A stretch of DNA of 64,000 bases from Ketobacter sp963922875 (lineage in GTDB: Bacteria; Pseudomonadota; Gammaproteobacteria; Pseudomonadales; Ketobacteraceae). Every line of letters starts with the position of its first letter. Position 1 is the first letter of the stretch. The position numbers and the translations under genes were made by a program. The notes beneath the pieces are model-generated. The model was not told where the DNA came from and did no database searches. It saw nothing but the letters and a program-made list of their open reading frames with translations. The stretch covers positions 434,001-498,000 of the forward strand of contig CAWUJH010000004.1 in the NCBI GenBank assembly GCA_963922875.1, written 5' to 3'. Below, piece after piece: positions 42,193-50,704 of the stretch.

Positions 42193-43109
42193 ATGGGTTG
42201 AATGCCATTAAGATGGGTCTGGCTGCATTCCCGCGCGGTTTCGATAAACGCTTTTATATAGTCAGCCTGGGCGTGCTCCTTTCTTACTGCAGCGTACAGG
42301 TTTGCCCAGATACCTTTTTCTCCCAAGGAACGGGCAGTTACATAGCCTTTCTGGACATATTCCGCGACCCCCCAGTTGGGTAGTACGCATAAGCCTCTGC
42401 CTGATGCCACCAATTGAATAATCATGATGGTCAATTCCGCGCTCCGAATCTGTTTGGGTGTAACGTGAGCGGGTGTCAGAAAGTACTTAAAGATATCCAG
42501 CCGTGATCGTTCAACGGGATAAGTGATTAAGGTCTGTTGGGACAGGTCAGCAGGCAAAATAACCGGTTTGGCATTGAGCGGATGATCTTTGCTTAAGCAT
42601 AATAAAGCTTCATAGCGAAACAGAGGAATATACTCCAAACCGGGTAAATCCTGCGGGTCAGAGGTAATGACCAAATCCAGTTCTGAGCGCGACAATGCCG
42701 GTAGCGGTTCAAAGTTAAAACCACTGATAAAGTCGATTTCCACTCTCGGCCAGGCTTCACGATACTCATCTAGGGTTGGCATCAGCCACTCAAAGCAGCT
42801 ATGGCATTCAATCGCTATGCTCAGCCTGCCTTGCTTGCCTTCCAGCATTTGCAGAATGTCATATTCTGCTTGATCAATCGAGGGAATGACCTGATTGGCA
42901 AGCACTAATAAGCGTTCGCCACCTTTAGTGAATTTAATGGGTTTAGATTTCCGTATGACTAAGGTTTGACCCAGCCTGTCTTCCAGTTCTTTCAGTTGAT
43001 GAGATAATGCTGATTGAGTAAGGTGCACTTTTTGTGCGGCCTCCACCAGACTGGTGGATTGCTTGAGTGCCAATAAACTACGCAAATGTTTTACTTCTAT
43101 TCGGGCCAT
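42189..43109 (-). CDS. metR: LysR-type regulator MetR
   Basis: MetR activates methionine-biosynthesis genes with homocysteine as co-effector. The product (306 residues from ATG 43109) closely follows the MetR pattern I know from E. coli: IEVKHLRSLLAL at the start, TQSALSHQLKELEDRLG in the recognition helix, IECHSCFEWLMPTLDEY at the effector domain, SELDLVITSDP and YPVERSRLDIFKYFL. The ATG is 1 bp after the glpD stop, so it is probably co-transcribed with glpD. An in-frame GTG at 43118 would overlap glpD. Confidence 0.92.
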   Translation of the reverse strand: MARIEVKHLRSLLALKQSTSLVEAAQKVHLTQSALSHQLKELEDRLGQTLVIRKSKPIKFTKGGERLLVLANQVIPSIDQAEYDILQMLEGKQGRLSIAIECHSCFEWLMPTLDEYREAWPRVEIDFISGFNFEPLPALSRSELDLVITSDPQDLPGLEYIPLFRYEALLCLSKDHPLNAKPVILPADLSQQTLITYPVERSRLDIFKYFLTPAHVTPKQIRSAELTIMIIQLVASGRGLCVLPNWGVAEYVQKGYVTARSLGEKGIWANLYAAVRKEHAQADYIKAFIETARECSQTHLNGIQPI

Positions 43110-43110
43110 G

Positions 43111-44652
43111 TTAGGCACTCTCTTGGCTGCTGTTGGGTGCGACTCGTGCCAGCAACTCAGTGACGAATTTATCCAGCGCCGCGATTTGATAGTTGGCTAG
43201 CCTCAAGCCTAGCTTGGATCTACGCCAAACAATATCGTCGGCGTTGCGGGCCCATTCAGTGCGTACTAAAAACTCCACTTCTTTTTGGTAAAGTCCTTCG
43301 CCGAAGTGGTGGCCAAGATCATTCACATGTTTACAGCCCAAGAGCAGGGTGTGTATCCGAGAGCCATAGGCATGGCACAAACGATCGAATAATTCCGGTG
43401 GTAACCATTGATATTGTTGCAACACCACGCGGTGCCAGGCCGGATATTCCCGCGCGCCAATATCGCCACCGGGTAATCGATTGACGGCGGTAACACAAGG
43501 TGCCATGGCAGGAAAGAATGGGTTAAGTCGATTCAACGCACTTTCCGCCAGTTTTCTAAAGGTGGTAAGTTTGCCGCCGAACACCGAGAGCAGAGGGGCT
43601 TGATTAGCGGCGTCGGTTTCGAGTTCCAGGGTGTAATCCCGGGTAATGGCTGAAGGTGAGTCGGATTCATCATCGCACAGTGGCCGCACCCCTGAATAGC
43701 GCCATAGAATATGTTTCTTCTTCAGCTGCTGTTTAAAGTGCTCGTTGACAATGGTCAGCAAATAATTCTCTTCATTCGTATCCATGGCGGCGTCTTTAGG
43801 ATCGCCGTCATAAACGCTGTCAGTGGTTCCTATGAGAGTAAAATCCTTCTCATAAGGGATAACAAACACGATTCTATGATCTTTGTTTTGTAATATATAG
43901 GCCTGATTACCAGGATAGAGCTTGCGAACCACAAAATGGCTGCCCTTAATCAAGCGGATATTGCGCGGTGATTTGGCTGTTAGCACGGATTCTATGAAGG
44001 ATTTAGCCCACGGGCCAGCCGCATTAACCAGCGCTTTAGCCTTGATGTGTCGCTCGTTCTGAGTCGCTAAATCGCGCACGGTGATGTGCCAATAACTGCC
44101 TTCCCGAGTTGCGCTAATACATTCGGTTCTAACCCAGATTTCTGCGTTATTTTCCTTGGCCTGTAAAGCATTGGCAATGACCAGGCGTGAATCGTCGGCT
44201 TGACAGTCTGAGTAGGCAAAGGCTTTTTTGATAGTCGCCACCAAGGGGTTATCTGGGCTTGCTGCATCCAGACTCAGTAGTTCAGACCCCGGCAACTGAT
44301 TGCGCTTAGTGAGATGGTCATACATAAATAGACCAATCCGTATCATCCAGGCCGGCCTTAAGTGAGGCTGGTGGGGCAGAATAAAACGGAGCGGCTTAAT
44401 CAAGTGTGGCGCTTTGTTAAGTAACACCTCACGCTCTGCCAAGGCCTCTTTCACCAGGCGAAACTGATACTGTTCCAGATACCGTAATCCACCATGAATG
44501 AGTTTACTACTAGCGGATGAAGTTGCGCTGGCTAAGTCGTTTTTTTCACAAAGAGCTACCTTTAAACCGCGGGTAGCTGCATCGGCCGCAATACCGGTAC
44601 CGTTGATGCCCCCACCAACGATAAAAAGGTCAAACATTTCTTCAGAAGGCAT
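43111..44652 (-). CDS. glpD: Aerobic glycerol-3-phosphate dehydrogenase
   Basis: GlpD oxidises glycerol-3-phosphate to dihydroxyacetone phosphate at the inner membrane and passes electrons to ubiquinone. The 513-residue length is typical. The FAD-binding motif GGGINGTGIA is at about residues 13-22, followed by SSASSKLIHGGLRYLEQ; the GSHFVV and RYSGVRPLCDD segments are present. ATG 44652 is annotated; a second ATG at 44637 (MFDLF) fits the family N-terminus equally well. GlpK lies 1.2 kb away in the opposite direction with two genes between. Confidence 0.97.
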   Translation of the reverse strand: MPSEEMFDLFIVGGGINGTGIAADAATRGLKVALCEKNDLASATSSASSKLIHGGLRYLEQYQFRLVKEALAEREVLLNKAPHLIKPLRFILPHQPHLRPAWMIRIGLFMYDHLTKRNQLPGSELLSLDAASPDNPLVATIKKAFAYSDCQADDSRLVIANALQAKENNAEIWVRTECISATREGSYWHITVRDLATQNERHIKAKALVNAAGPWAKSFIESVLTAKSPRNIRLIKGSHFVVRKLYPGNQAYILQNKDHRIVFVIPYEKDFTLIGTTDSVYDGDPKDAAMDTNEENYLLTIVNEHFKQQLKKKHILWRYSGVRPLCDDESDSPSAITRDYTLELETDAANQAPLLSVFGGKLTTFRKLAESALNRLNPFFPAMAPCVTAVNRLPGGDIGAREYPAWHRVVLQQYQWLPPELFDRLCHAYGSRIHTLLLGCKHVNDLGHHFGEGLYQKEVEFLVRTEWARNADDIVWRRSKLGLRLANYQIAALDKFVTELLARVAPNSSQESA

Positions 44653-44783
44653 AAATTCGGGTTCGCTTGGCGATTAAATTTCAGAGAGCCCTAATTTACA
44701 GCATTTACCGCAAAGAATTAATAGAGCAGCTCAATAATCGCCAGTTATTGTCCAGTCACGATTGATAGGGGGCTTTTAGGCCA

Positions 44784-45209
44784 CTAAATCGATTCAGCCC
44801 AACCAATTGCCAGACGCTCAGGATAGAAAAAGTAATCTCTAACGGCCATAACCTTTCCATGTTTTATACGTAAAAATATGGCGCCAGAGTTTTCAACGAG
44901 TACGCCATATTTGTTGGTCAGTCGAATATCTACCTGAACGATTAGGGTATTGTTGCCAAGCACATCAAATAGATTCTCAACACAAATATGTGTAGGTGTG
45001 AACTTAATGCTTGAAAATTGATTAAACATTTTTTCGAACCAGGCCTTAATGATGGCTTTGCCTGCATAAGTCCCGCTTACCGAAAGGTCTCCCGGGTAGT
45101 GGAATACAGCATCGTCATGCCAGCCTTTAATAAAGTTGTTGAGGTCTTTCTGATTAAGGGAAGAGAAGGTTTTCTTTACCGCTGCTTTAGCTATGAGTGC
45201 GCCTATCAT
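44784..45209 (-). CDS. SnoaL-like / NTF2-fold protein
   Basis: A 141-residue protein with the cone-shaped NTF2 fold typical of SnoaL-like proteins. It has an N-terminal helix (FSSLNQKDLNNFIKGW), HDDAVFHYPGDLSVSGTYAGKAIIKAWFE and a closing strand pattern IFLRIKHGKVMAVRDYFF. The motif H-D-D-A-V...G is common in polyketide cyclases and delta-5-3-ketosteroid-isomerase relatives, but many members are of unknown function. It overlaps the MarR gene by 4 bp (ATGA), so it is the MarR regulator's translationally coupled partner. Confidence 0.82.
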   Translation of the reverse strand: MIGALIAKAAVKKTFSSLNQKDLNNFIKGWHDDAVFHYPGDLSVSGTYAGKAIIKAWFEKMFNQFSSIKFTPTHICVENLFDVLGNNTLIVQVDIRLTNKYGVLVENSGAIFLRIKHGKVMAVRDYFFYPERLAIGWAESI

Positions 45210-45655
45210 GATGATCTCCTTTCTGATTGCAGACTCTGTGAGATTTTTACTAACACGTTAACCGTTGTGGTTAGGTCAGTTTTGGATATTCCCTGGGTAA
45301 TTTGCTGTTCGAAGTTTTCCAGTAGTTGTTGTGCTGGACGTAGATCAAAATCGCTATTCAGTTGTAATAACTTAATCCGTTGATCACTAGAGTGGGTGAC
45401 TCGATGAATAACACCTTTTGCTTCCAGTCGATCGAGCGCCACTGATAGGGTTGATGGCTTCACCGAAAGCTTTTGTGCTAATTGCTTTTGACTGATACCG
45501 GTTTCTCCAATCAGCAAGCCGGTTATACGAAACTCCTGAATAGAAAGGTCCAGCGTTGCGATGCTGGCTTCCAAGGCGTGATTAAATAGTCGGTTGAGTC
45601 TGGATATCAGTGAAACCAGAGACTCAGTGTTGATGGAATGTTGTTTGCCCGGCAT
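45206..45655 (-). CDS. MarR-family transcriptional regulator
   Basis: A 149-residue winged-helix regulator. The wing and recognition helices are seen in FRITGLLIGETGISQKQLAQKLSVKPSTLSVALDRLEAKG-IHR, and flanking helices form the dimer arm. It sits directly after a perfect 15-bp palindrome (45678-45692), which is likely its own operator. It is divergent from glpK and heads a two-gene unit with the SnoaL-like gene. The ligand is unknown; phenolic compounds are typical for the family. Confidence 0.88.
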   Translation of the reverse strand: MPGKQHSINTESLVSLISRLNRLFNHALEASIATLDLSIQEFRITGLLIGETGISQKQLAQKLSVKPSTLSVALDRLEAKGVIHRVTHSSDQRIKLLQLNSDFDLRPAQQLLENFEQQITQGISKTDLTTTVNVLVKISQSLQSERRSS

Positions 45656-45677
45656 GCTCTGTTTCCTTTGATAATAA

Positions 45678-45692
45678 TAGTTAGACTAACTA
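45678..45692. promoter_or_regulatory. Probable MarR operator palindrome
   Basis: TAGTTAG and CTAACTA are perfect 7-bp arms around a single A. The centre is 30 bp upstream of the MarR start and about 129 bp before glpK. Size and symmetry fit MarR-family boxes, suggesting autoregulation and possibly an effect on glpK. Confidence 0.65.
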
Positions 45693-45813
45693 AATAAATA
45701 CTGTTTTGCAATAGCTAGTGAATTCAATGGCTACGAGGTTGGACGCCATGGTTAAGTTGTTGCTATGGTTAGGGTTAATTTTCCAGGCACAAAGAACAAA
45801 TAGGGATGCCACC

Positions 45814-47301
45814 ATGTCTGAACGCTTTGTTTTAGCCATCGATCAGGGAACCACCAGTACACGGGCCATATTGTTTAATGCAAAAGGAGAGATCGTTGAC
45901 ACCAGTCAACAAGAATTTAAACAGTATTTCCCTGCGGATGGCTGGGTTGAACATGATCCAGAAGAAATCTGGCAATCCACGGTTGCTGTGAGTCAGCAGC
46001 TTTTATCGCAAGGTGAGTTCAATGCTGACGCCATTGCCGCTATTGGTATTACCAATCAACGGGAAACCACAGTTGTCTGGGACCGAAATACGGGTAAGCC
46101 TATTTATCCCGCTATTGTTTGGCAGGATCGGCGCACGGCAAAGCAATGCCTTGAGTTGAAAAAACAAGTAGCGGAAACCAGGGTTCAGGCAGCAACGGGT
46201 TTATTGATCGATCCTTACTTTTCGGCCACTAAAATTGCCTGGATTCTGGATCATGTGGACGGCGCTCGACTACGGGCGGAGCAGGGAGAGCTTGCCTTCG
46301 GCACTATCGATAGTTTTTTGTTGTGGCGTTTAACCGGAGGCAAGGAGCATAAAACCGATGCTACCAATGCATCCCGTACCTTATTGTTTAATATCCACTC
46401 TCAGCAATGGGATGATGACATGCTGGCATTATTTCGAGTGCCAAAAGCGTTATTGCCCAAGGTTGAGGATTGTGCCGCCGATTTTGGGCACACAGTGCCT
46501 AGTTTATTTGGTGTGCAAATTCCTATCACCGGAATCGCAGGTGATCAGCAGGCTGCGCTTATCGGGCAGGCTGGTTTTCACAAAGGGATGTTGAAAAGCA
46601 CCTATGGTACCGGTTGCTTTATGATTTTAAATACCGGTGATGAATGTGTTACCTCTACTAATCGTTTGTTATCCACTGTGGCTTATCGCTTCAATGGTAA
46701 GGTAACTTATGGTCTTGAAGGGAGCATTTTTATAGCCGGTGCTGCGGTACAGTGGCTGCGTGACGGCTTGGCGTTAATATCCAATGCCGGAGAAACTGAA
46801 GCCATGGCAGATGAGGTGGCGGTAGACCACGGTGTGTATATGGTGCCAGCGTTTACTGGTTTGGGTGCGCCGTACTGGGATCCTGATGCGCGCGGAGCGT
46901 TGTTGGGATTAACTCGTGATACCGGTATTAAAAATATCGTCAGTGCGGGGTTACAATCCGTAGGCTATCAAACCCGGGATTTGGTGGAAGCCATGATAGC
47001 GGATGGTGCGAGTGAGCTTAGAGAGCTGCGGGTTGATGGCGGCATGGTGGTGAACAACTGGGTGGTGCAATTCCTCAGTGACATTTTGGATATACCCGTG
47101 GATCGACCGCAAATTGTGGAAACCACGGCATTAGGCGCAGCCTATTTGGCTGGATTGCATGTGGGTTTGTATGATTCCATAGAAAGTATCAGCCAGATGT
47201 GGCGTTGTGAGCGACACTTCGAGCCACAGATGGATTCCGCTACCCGAGAGTCCCTCTATCAGGGTTGGCTGGCTGCTGTAGCTCGGGTTAAGTCCTGCTA
47301 G
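45814..47301 (+). CDS. glpK: Glycerol kinase
   Basis: GlpK phosphorylates glycerol to glycerol-3-phosphate, the substrate of GlpD. The annotated ATG 45814 (MSERFVLAIDQGTTSTRAILF) gives the usual 495 residues; the open frame extends upstream to 45718, but that extension is not conserved-looking and the ATG is preceded by AGGGATG. The ATPase-fold motifs DQGTTSTRA, GITNQRETTVVWD, GIAGDQQAALIGQ and the C-terminal VDGGMV are present. It is convergent with the ABC ATPase gene. A glpF channel gene was not seen in the window. Confidence 0.96.
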   Translation: MSERFVLAIDQGTTSTRAILFNAKGEIVDTSQQEFKQYFPADGWVEHDPEEIWQSTVAVSQQLLSQGEFNADAIAAIGITNQRETTVVWDRNTGKPIYPAIVWQDRRTAKQCLELKKQVAETRVQAATGLLIDPYFSATKIAWILDHVDGARLRAEQGELAFGTIDSFLLWRLTGGKEHKTDATNASRTLLFNIHSQQWDDDMLALFRVPKALLPKVEDCAADFGHTVPSLFGVQIPITGIAGDQQAALIGQAGFHKGMLKSTYGTGCFMILNTGDECVTSTNRLLSTVAYRFNGKVTYGLEGSIFIAGAAVQWLRDGLALISNAGETEAMADEVAVDHGVYMVPAFTGLGAPYWDPDARGALLGLTRDTGIKNIVSAGLQSVGYQTRDLVEAMIADGASELRELRVDGGMVVNNWVVQFLSDILDIPVDRPQIVETTALGAAYLAGLHVGLYDSIESISQMWRCERHFEPQMDSATRESLYQGWLAAVARVKSC

Positions 47302-47321
47302 TGAAATAAGACAACACAGGC

Positions 47322-48401
47322 TTACTCTCCACTTGGGCTAACCGTCTCCGAGTTGGCTGACTTAAACGCAACCAAATGGTCTGCTTTCAAGCGGATACCC
47401 ACCGACTGTCCTACTTCGTAGTCGTTATGGCTGGGAAACAACGCGCCTACGATACTGCCAGTGGGGAGCTGTAGCTTGAATAGCATCGCGGCACCGACAA
47501 AGGTTTTTTGCAGTATTTTTGCCTTCAACGGGCTTTCAGCATCGGGGAGGATGTCGTCGGGACGCAAGAGGATGTCTACCGGGGTGTCCTTAATCCATTT
47601 GTAGGCCCGGTTGCCATGAATTACCCCCATTTCAGTGTCCACCAATTCGGGAGAGAGTGCTTTGCCACGGATAAAATGCCCCTGACCAATAAAGTTAGCC
47701 ACAAACCGATTGGCGGGCTCATGATAAATAGTATAGGGCGTGTCCCACTGTTGTAAGAAGCCTTCTGACATGACACCCACTCGATCAGCAATAGCGAAGG
47801 CTTCTTCCTGGTCGTGGGTCACCATTAAAGCCGTAGTGCCTTGGGTTTTGATGATTTCACGTACTTCCAGGCTTAAGCGGCGACGTAAATCCACATCCAA
47901 ATTGGAAAAGGGCTCATCCAGTAATATTAAGCTGGGTTTGGGGGCGAGGGCGCGGGCGAGAGCCACTCTCTGTTGTTGGCCGCCAGATAATTCATGAGGA
48001 TAGCGCTTGCTGTAATCTTTCAAGCCGACCAATTCTAATACTTCAGTGATGATGGTTCTGCGTTGCATGGCGGTTTTGCCCTGTAACCCAAACCCCACGT
48101 TGTCCCAGATACTTAAATGCGGGAATAAAGCATAATCCTGAAACACCATACCTAAATGGCGTTTCTCTGGTGGTACAATTTTGGTGGCGGTGGAAACTAC
48201 TTTGTCTTTTAACCGTATGCTGCCCTGGCTGATGGGCTCGAGTCCTGCAATGGCACGCAGCGTTGTGGTTTTTCCGCAACCGCTTGGCCCCAGCAAACAG
48301 GCGATGTCACCGCTGTTGATATGAAAGTTTACATCCTGAGTAACCTGTGTCGTGTCATATTGACAGCCTACGTTTTCTAACTGCAGTAGTGGATTCGTCA
48401 T
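47322..48401 (-). CDS. Solo ABC transporter ATP-binding protein (Fe3+/polyamine-importer type)
   Basis: A 359-residue ATPase of the FbpC/PotA type. Walker A is GPSGCGKTT (about residues 38-46), the signature is LSGGQQQRVALARALA, Walker B is LILLDEPFSNLD, and the switch is MVTHDQEEA. A C-terminal TOBE-like domain (about 245-350) completes it. No permease or binding-protein gene is in the neighbourhood. It lies 7 bp after the argF stop, so the two are probably co-transcribed, which makes an amino-acid or metal import role unclear. Confidence 0.9.
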   Translation of the reverse strand: MTNPLLQLENVGCQYDTTQVTQDVNFHINSGDIACLLGPSGCGKTTTLRAIAGLEPISQGSIRLKDKVVSTATKIVPPEKRHLGMVFQDYALFPHLSIWDNVGFGLQGKTAMQRRTIITEVLELVGLKDYSKRYPHELSGGQQQRVALARALAPKPSLILLDEPFSNLDVDLRRRLSLEVREIIKTQGTTALMVTHDQEEAFAIADRVGVMSEGFLQQWDTPYTIYHEPANRFVANFIGQGHFIRGKALSPELVDTEMGVIHGNRAYKWIKDTPVDILLRPDDILPDAESPLKAKILQKTFVGAAMLFKLQLPTGSIVGALFPSHNDYEVGQSVGIRLKADHLVAFKSANSETVSPSGE

Positions 48402-48408
48402 CTGTAAT

Positions 48409-49323
48409 TTAGGCCGACCAGGTTCCCAGTAAATATTCCATCAGTGCTTTTTGTGCATGAAGCCGATTTTCCGCTTCATCCCAAACCACTGATCTTGGAT
48501 CATCCAGCATGTCCTGGCTCACTTCTTCACCGCGGTGAGCAGGTAGACAGTGCATAAATAATGCGTCTTTTGCGGCGGTATCCATTAACTTGGGTGATAC
48601 CTGGAAGTTGGCAAAAGCATTGGCTCTTTGGTTTTGTTCTTCCTCTTGGCCCATGCTGGCCCAGACATCAGTAACCACCAAGTGACAATCTGCCACAGCT
48701 TGCTGAGGATCATTGCATACGGTAACCCGGTCACTGTTATTGGTGGTTAAGGTCGCGTCTGGTTCAAATCCTGGAGGGCAAGCCACCCGCAGTTGAAAAC
48801 CAAATTGGCGAGCAGCATTGATATAGGAGTGGCACATGTTGTTGCCGTCGCCGATCCAGGCCACAGTTTTACCGCGGATCGAGCCACGGTGTTCCATGTA
48901 CGTTTGAATATCTGCCAATAATTGGCAAGGATGAAAAGAGTCTGTCAGTGCGTTGATAACAGGCACCGATGAATTACGGGAAAAGGTTTCTATCTTGGCG
49001 TGCTCAAAGGTGCGAATCATAATGATGTCCACCATTCCCGACAGCACTTTAGCGGTATCTGCAACGGGTTCGCCGCGGCCTAACTGGGTGTCCCTGGGTG
49101 ACAGAAAAATGGCTCCACCGCCACACTGAATCATTGCGCTCTCGAAGGAAACCCGTGTTCTGGTGGAGGATTTTTCAAAGATCATTCCCAGCACTTTATT
49201 GCGAAAGGGTTCATAAATTAACCCTTTCTTATGCATGCGCTTTAACTCTGTGGCGCGCATCAGGAGTTTTTCAAGTACTTCCGGTTGCACATCTAGCAGG
49301 GTCAGGAAATGTTTGGGATCCAT
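48409..49323 (-). CDS. argF: Ornithine carbamoyltransferase (anabolic)
   Basis: Makes citrulline from ornithine and carbamoyl phosphate. The 304-residue length is normal. The carbamoyl-phosphate motif SSTRTRVSFE (about residues 52-61) is present, as are HPCQLLADIQT and the ornithine-binding HCLPAHRGEEV segment. It follows argD on the same strand with 55 bp between; with the ABC ATPase gene they look like one unit argD-argF-ATPase. Confidence 0.96.
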   Translation of the reverse strand: MDPKHFLTLLDVQPEVLEKLLMRATELKRMHKKGLIYEPFRNKVLGMIFEKSSTRTRVSFESAMIQCGGGAIFLSPRDTQLGRGEPVADTAKVLSGMVDIIMIRTFEHAKIETFSRNSSVPVINALTDSFHPCQLLADIQTYMEHRGSIRGKTVAWIGDGNNMCHSYINAARQFGFQLRVACPPGFEPDATLTTNNSDRVTVCNDPQQAVADCHLVVTDVWASMGQEEEQNQRANAFANFQVSPKLMDTAAKDALFMHCLPAHRGEEVSQDMLDDPRSVVWDEAENRLHAQKALMEYLLGTWSA

Positions 49324-49378
49324 AAGGTTACTTCTCTCATTCGGTCTTTATATGTTGAAGGCCTGGGCAGAACCGAAT

Positions 49379-50554
49379 TTATACTGCCCAGCTTCGAATC
49401 AGTGTTGCCACTTTGGTTACCAGCGTTTCGGCTTCTTCGTCAGTAGTGGTTAGTGCGGGAAGCAGCCGGATCACTCGATCGGCGGTAACATTAATCAATA
49501 AACCTTCGGCTAAGGCAATTTTGACCAAATCGGTGCATGATTCCGTCATTTCAATGCCGATCATGAGTCCTTTGCCACGAATTTCTTTCACCTTGTCCAA
49601 GCCAGCCAATTCAGACTTAAACCGTTCCAGTAATCGCTGTCCAAGCCATTGGGCACGATCGGGTAGTTTGTTATCGACTATGGTGTTCACAACCGTCAGT
49701 GCTGTGGCGCAGCAAAGGGGGTTGCCGCCATAGGTTGAACCGTGGTTACCAGGCTTGAACAGCTCAGCGGCTTGACCGCGGGCAAGACAGGCTCCAATGG
49801 GTAGTCCATTGCCTAACCCCTTAGCCGTAGTGACCACATCGGGCATCAAATTAAGGTGTTGATAGGCGAAATATTTTCCTGTGCGGCCATTCCCGGTTTG
49901 AATTTCGTCAAATATCAGCAACCATCCCTGGGCGTCACACAAGGCTCTAACGGCCGCTAAATAATCGTCGGAAGCAATGTGGATACCGCCTTCGCCTTGC
50001 ACGGGTTCGATCATTACCGCAACCACATTAGGATGGGCTTTGGCTAGTGATTCCAATGCTTGAATGTCATTGAACGGTGCGCGCACAAAACCTTGTACTA
50101 GGGGGGCAAAACCTGCTTGTACTTTGTGGTTTCCCGTGGCGCTTAAGGTGGCCATGGTGCGACCGTGGAAGGCTCCATCAGCGACGATGATTTCGGGTAT
50201 TTCGATGCCTTTTTCATGACCCCAAAGACGCGCGAGTTTGATGGCGCATTCATTGGCTTCAGCGCCTGAGTTGGAAAAGAAGCAAGCGTCCATACCACTT
50301 ACTGCAGAGAGTTTTTCGCCGAGCGCCTGTTGATAGCCAATCTGATACAAGTTAGAGGTGTGCACCAACGTAGCGGCTTGTTGCTGGATGGTTTTGGTGA
50401 CTTCGGGGTGGCAATGGCCGAGTCCGCACACAGCGATACCGCCAATAGCGTCGTAATATTGCTTATCATTATTGTCATACAGCCATACGCCTTCTCCGCG
50501 CACGAAACTGACGGGCAATGGACTATAGGTTGACATCAAACCATGCTGCGGCAT
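49379..50554 (-). CDS. argD: Acetylornithine / succinyldiaminopimelate aminotransferase
   Basis: A PLP-dependent class III aminotransferase that converts N-acetylglutamate semialdehyde to N-acetylornithine and often also acts in lysine synthesis. The 391-residue protein has SNSGAEANECAIKLAR, the GAFHGRTMATLSATG and IFDEIQTGNGRTGK blocks, and the PLP lysine in TTAKGLGNGLPIGA. The ATG 50554 has AGGAAG upstream. A minus-strand terminator-like structure lies 66 bp before its start, which may form an attenuator. Confidence 0.95.
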   Translation of the reverse strand: MPQHGLMSTYSPLPVSFVRGEGVWLYDNNDKQYYDAIGGIAVCGLGHCHPEVTKTIQQQAATLVHTSNLYQIGYQQALGEKLSAVSGMDACFFSNSGAEANECAIKLARLWGHEKGIEIPEIIVADGAFHGRTMATLSATGNHKVQAGFAPLVQGFVRAPFNDIQALESLAKAHPNVVAVMIEPVQGEGGIHIASDDYLAAVRALCDAQGWLLIFDEIQTGNGRTGKYFAYQHLNLMPDVVTTAKGLGNGLPIGACLARGQAAELFKPGNHGSTYGGNPLCCATALTVVNTIVDNKLPDRAQWLGQRLLERFKSELAGLDKVKEIRGKGLMIGIEMTESCTDLVKIALAEGLLINVTADRVIRLLPALTTTDEEAETLVTKVATLIRSWAV

Positions 50555-50619
50555 TTTAGCTTCCTATATTACTTCCAGTATTAATCGACAACTTGATGAG
50601 GTTTAATAAAGGTGACCAA

Positions 50620-50643
50620 CGAAAAAAGGCAGCGTTAGCTGCC
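50620..50643 (-). terminator. Minus-strand intrinsic terminator upstream of argD
   Basis: Read on the minus strand, GGCAGC pairs with GCTGCC around TAAC, followed by six T residues (stem at 50643-50628, T run at 50627-50622). No minus-strand gene lies upstream within the short spacer to hyuB-like, so it is an orphan terminator or a leader attenuator for argD. Confidence 0.75.
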
Positions 50644-50704
50644 TGCGAAACCCGTAATCATAGACTGATTCCAAAATCAGTGCAATCTGGGGGCGGAGTG
50701 TGTA

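Noticed and set aside
45718..45813. N-terminal extension of glycerol kinase
   Set aside because: The family starts at MSERFVLAIDQG; the extra 32 residues are not conserved-looking and the ATG 45814 has a good Shine-Dalgarno.
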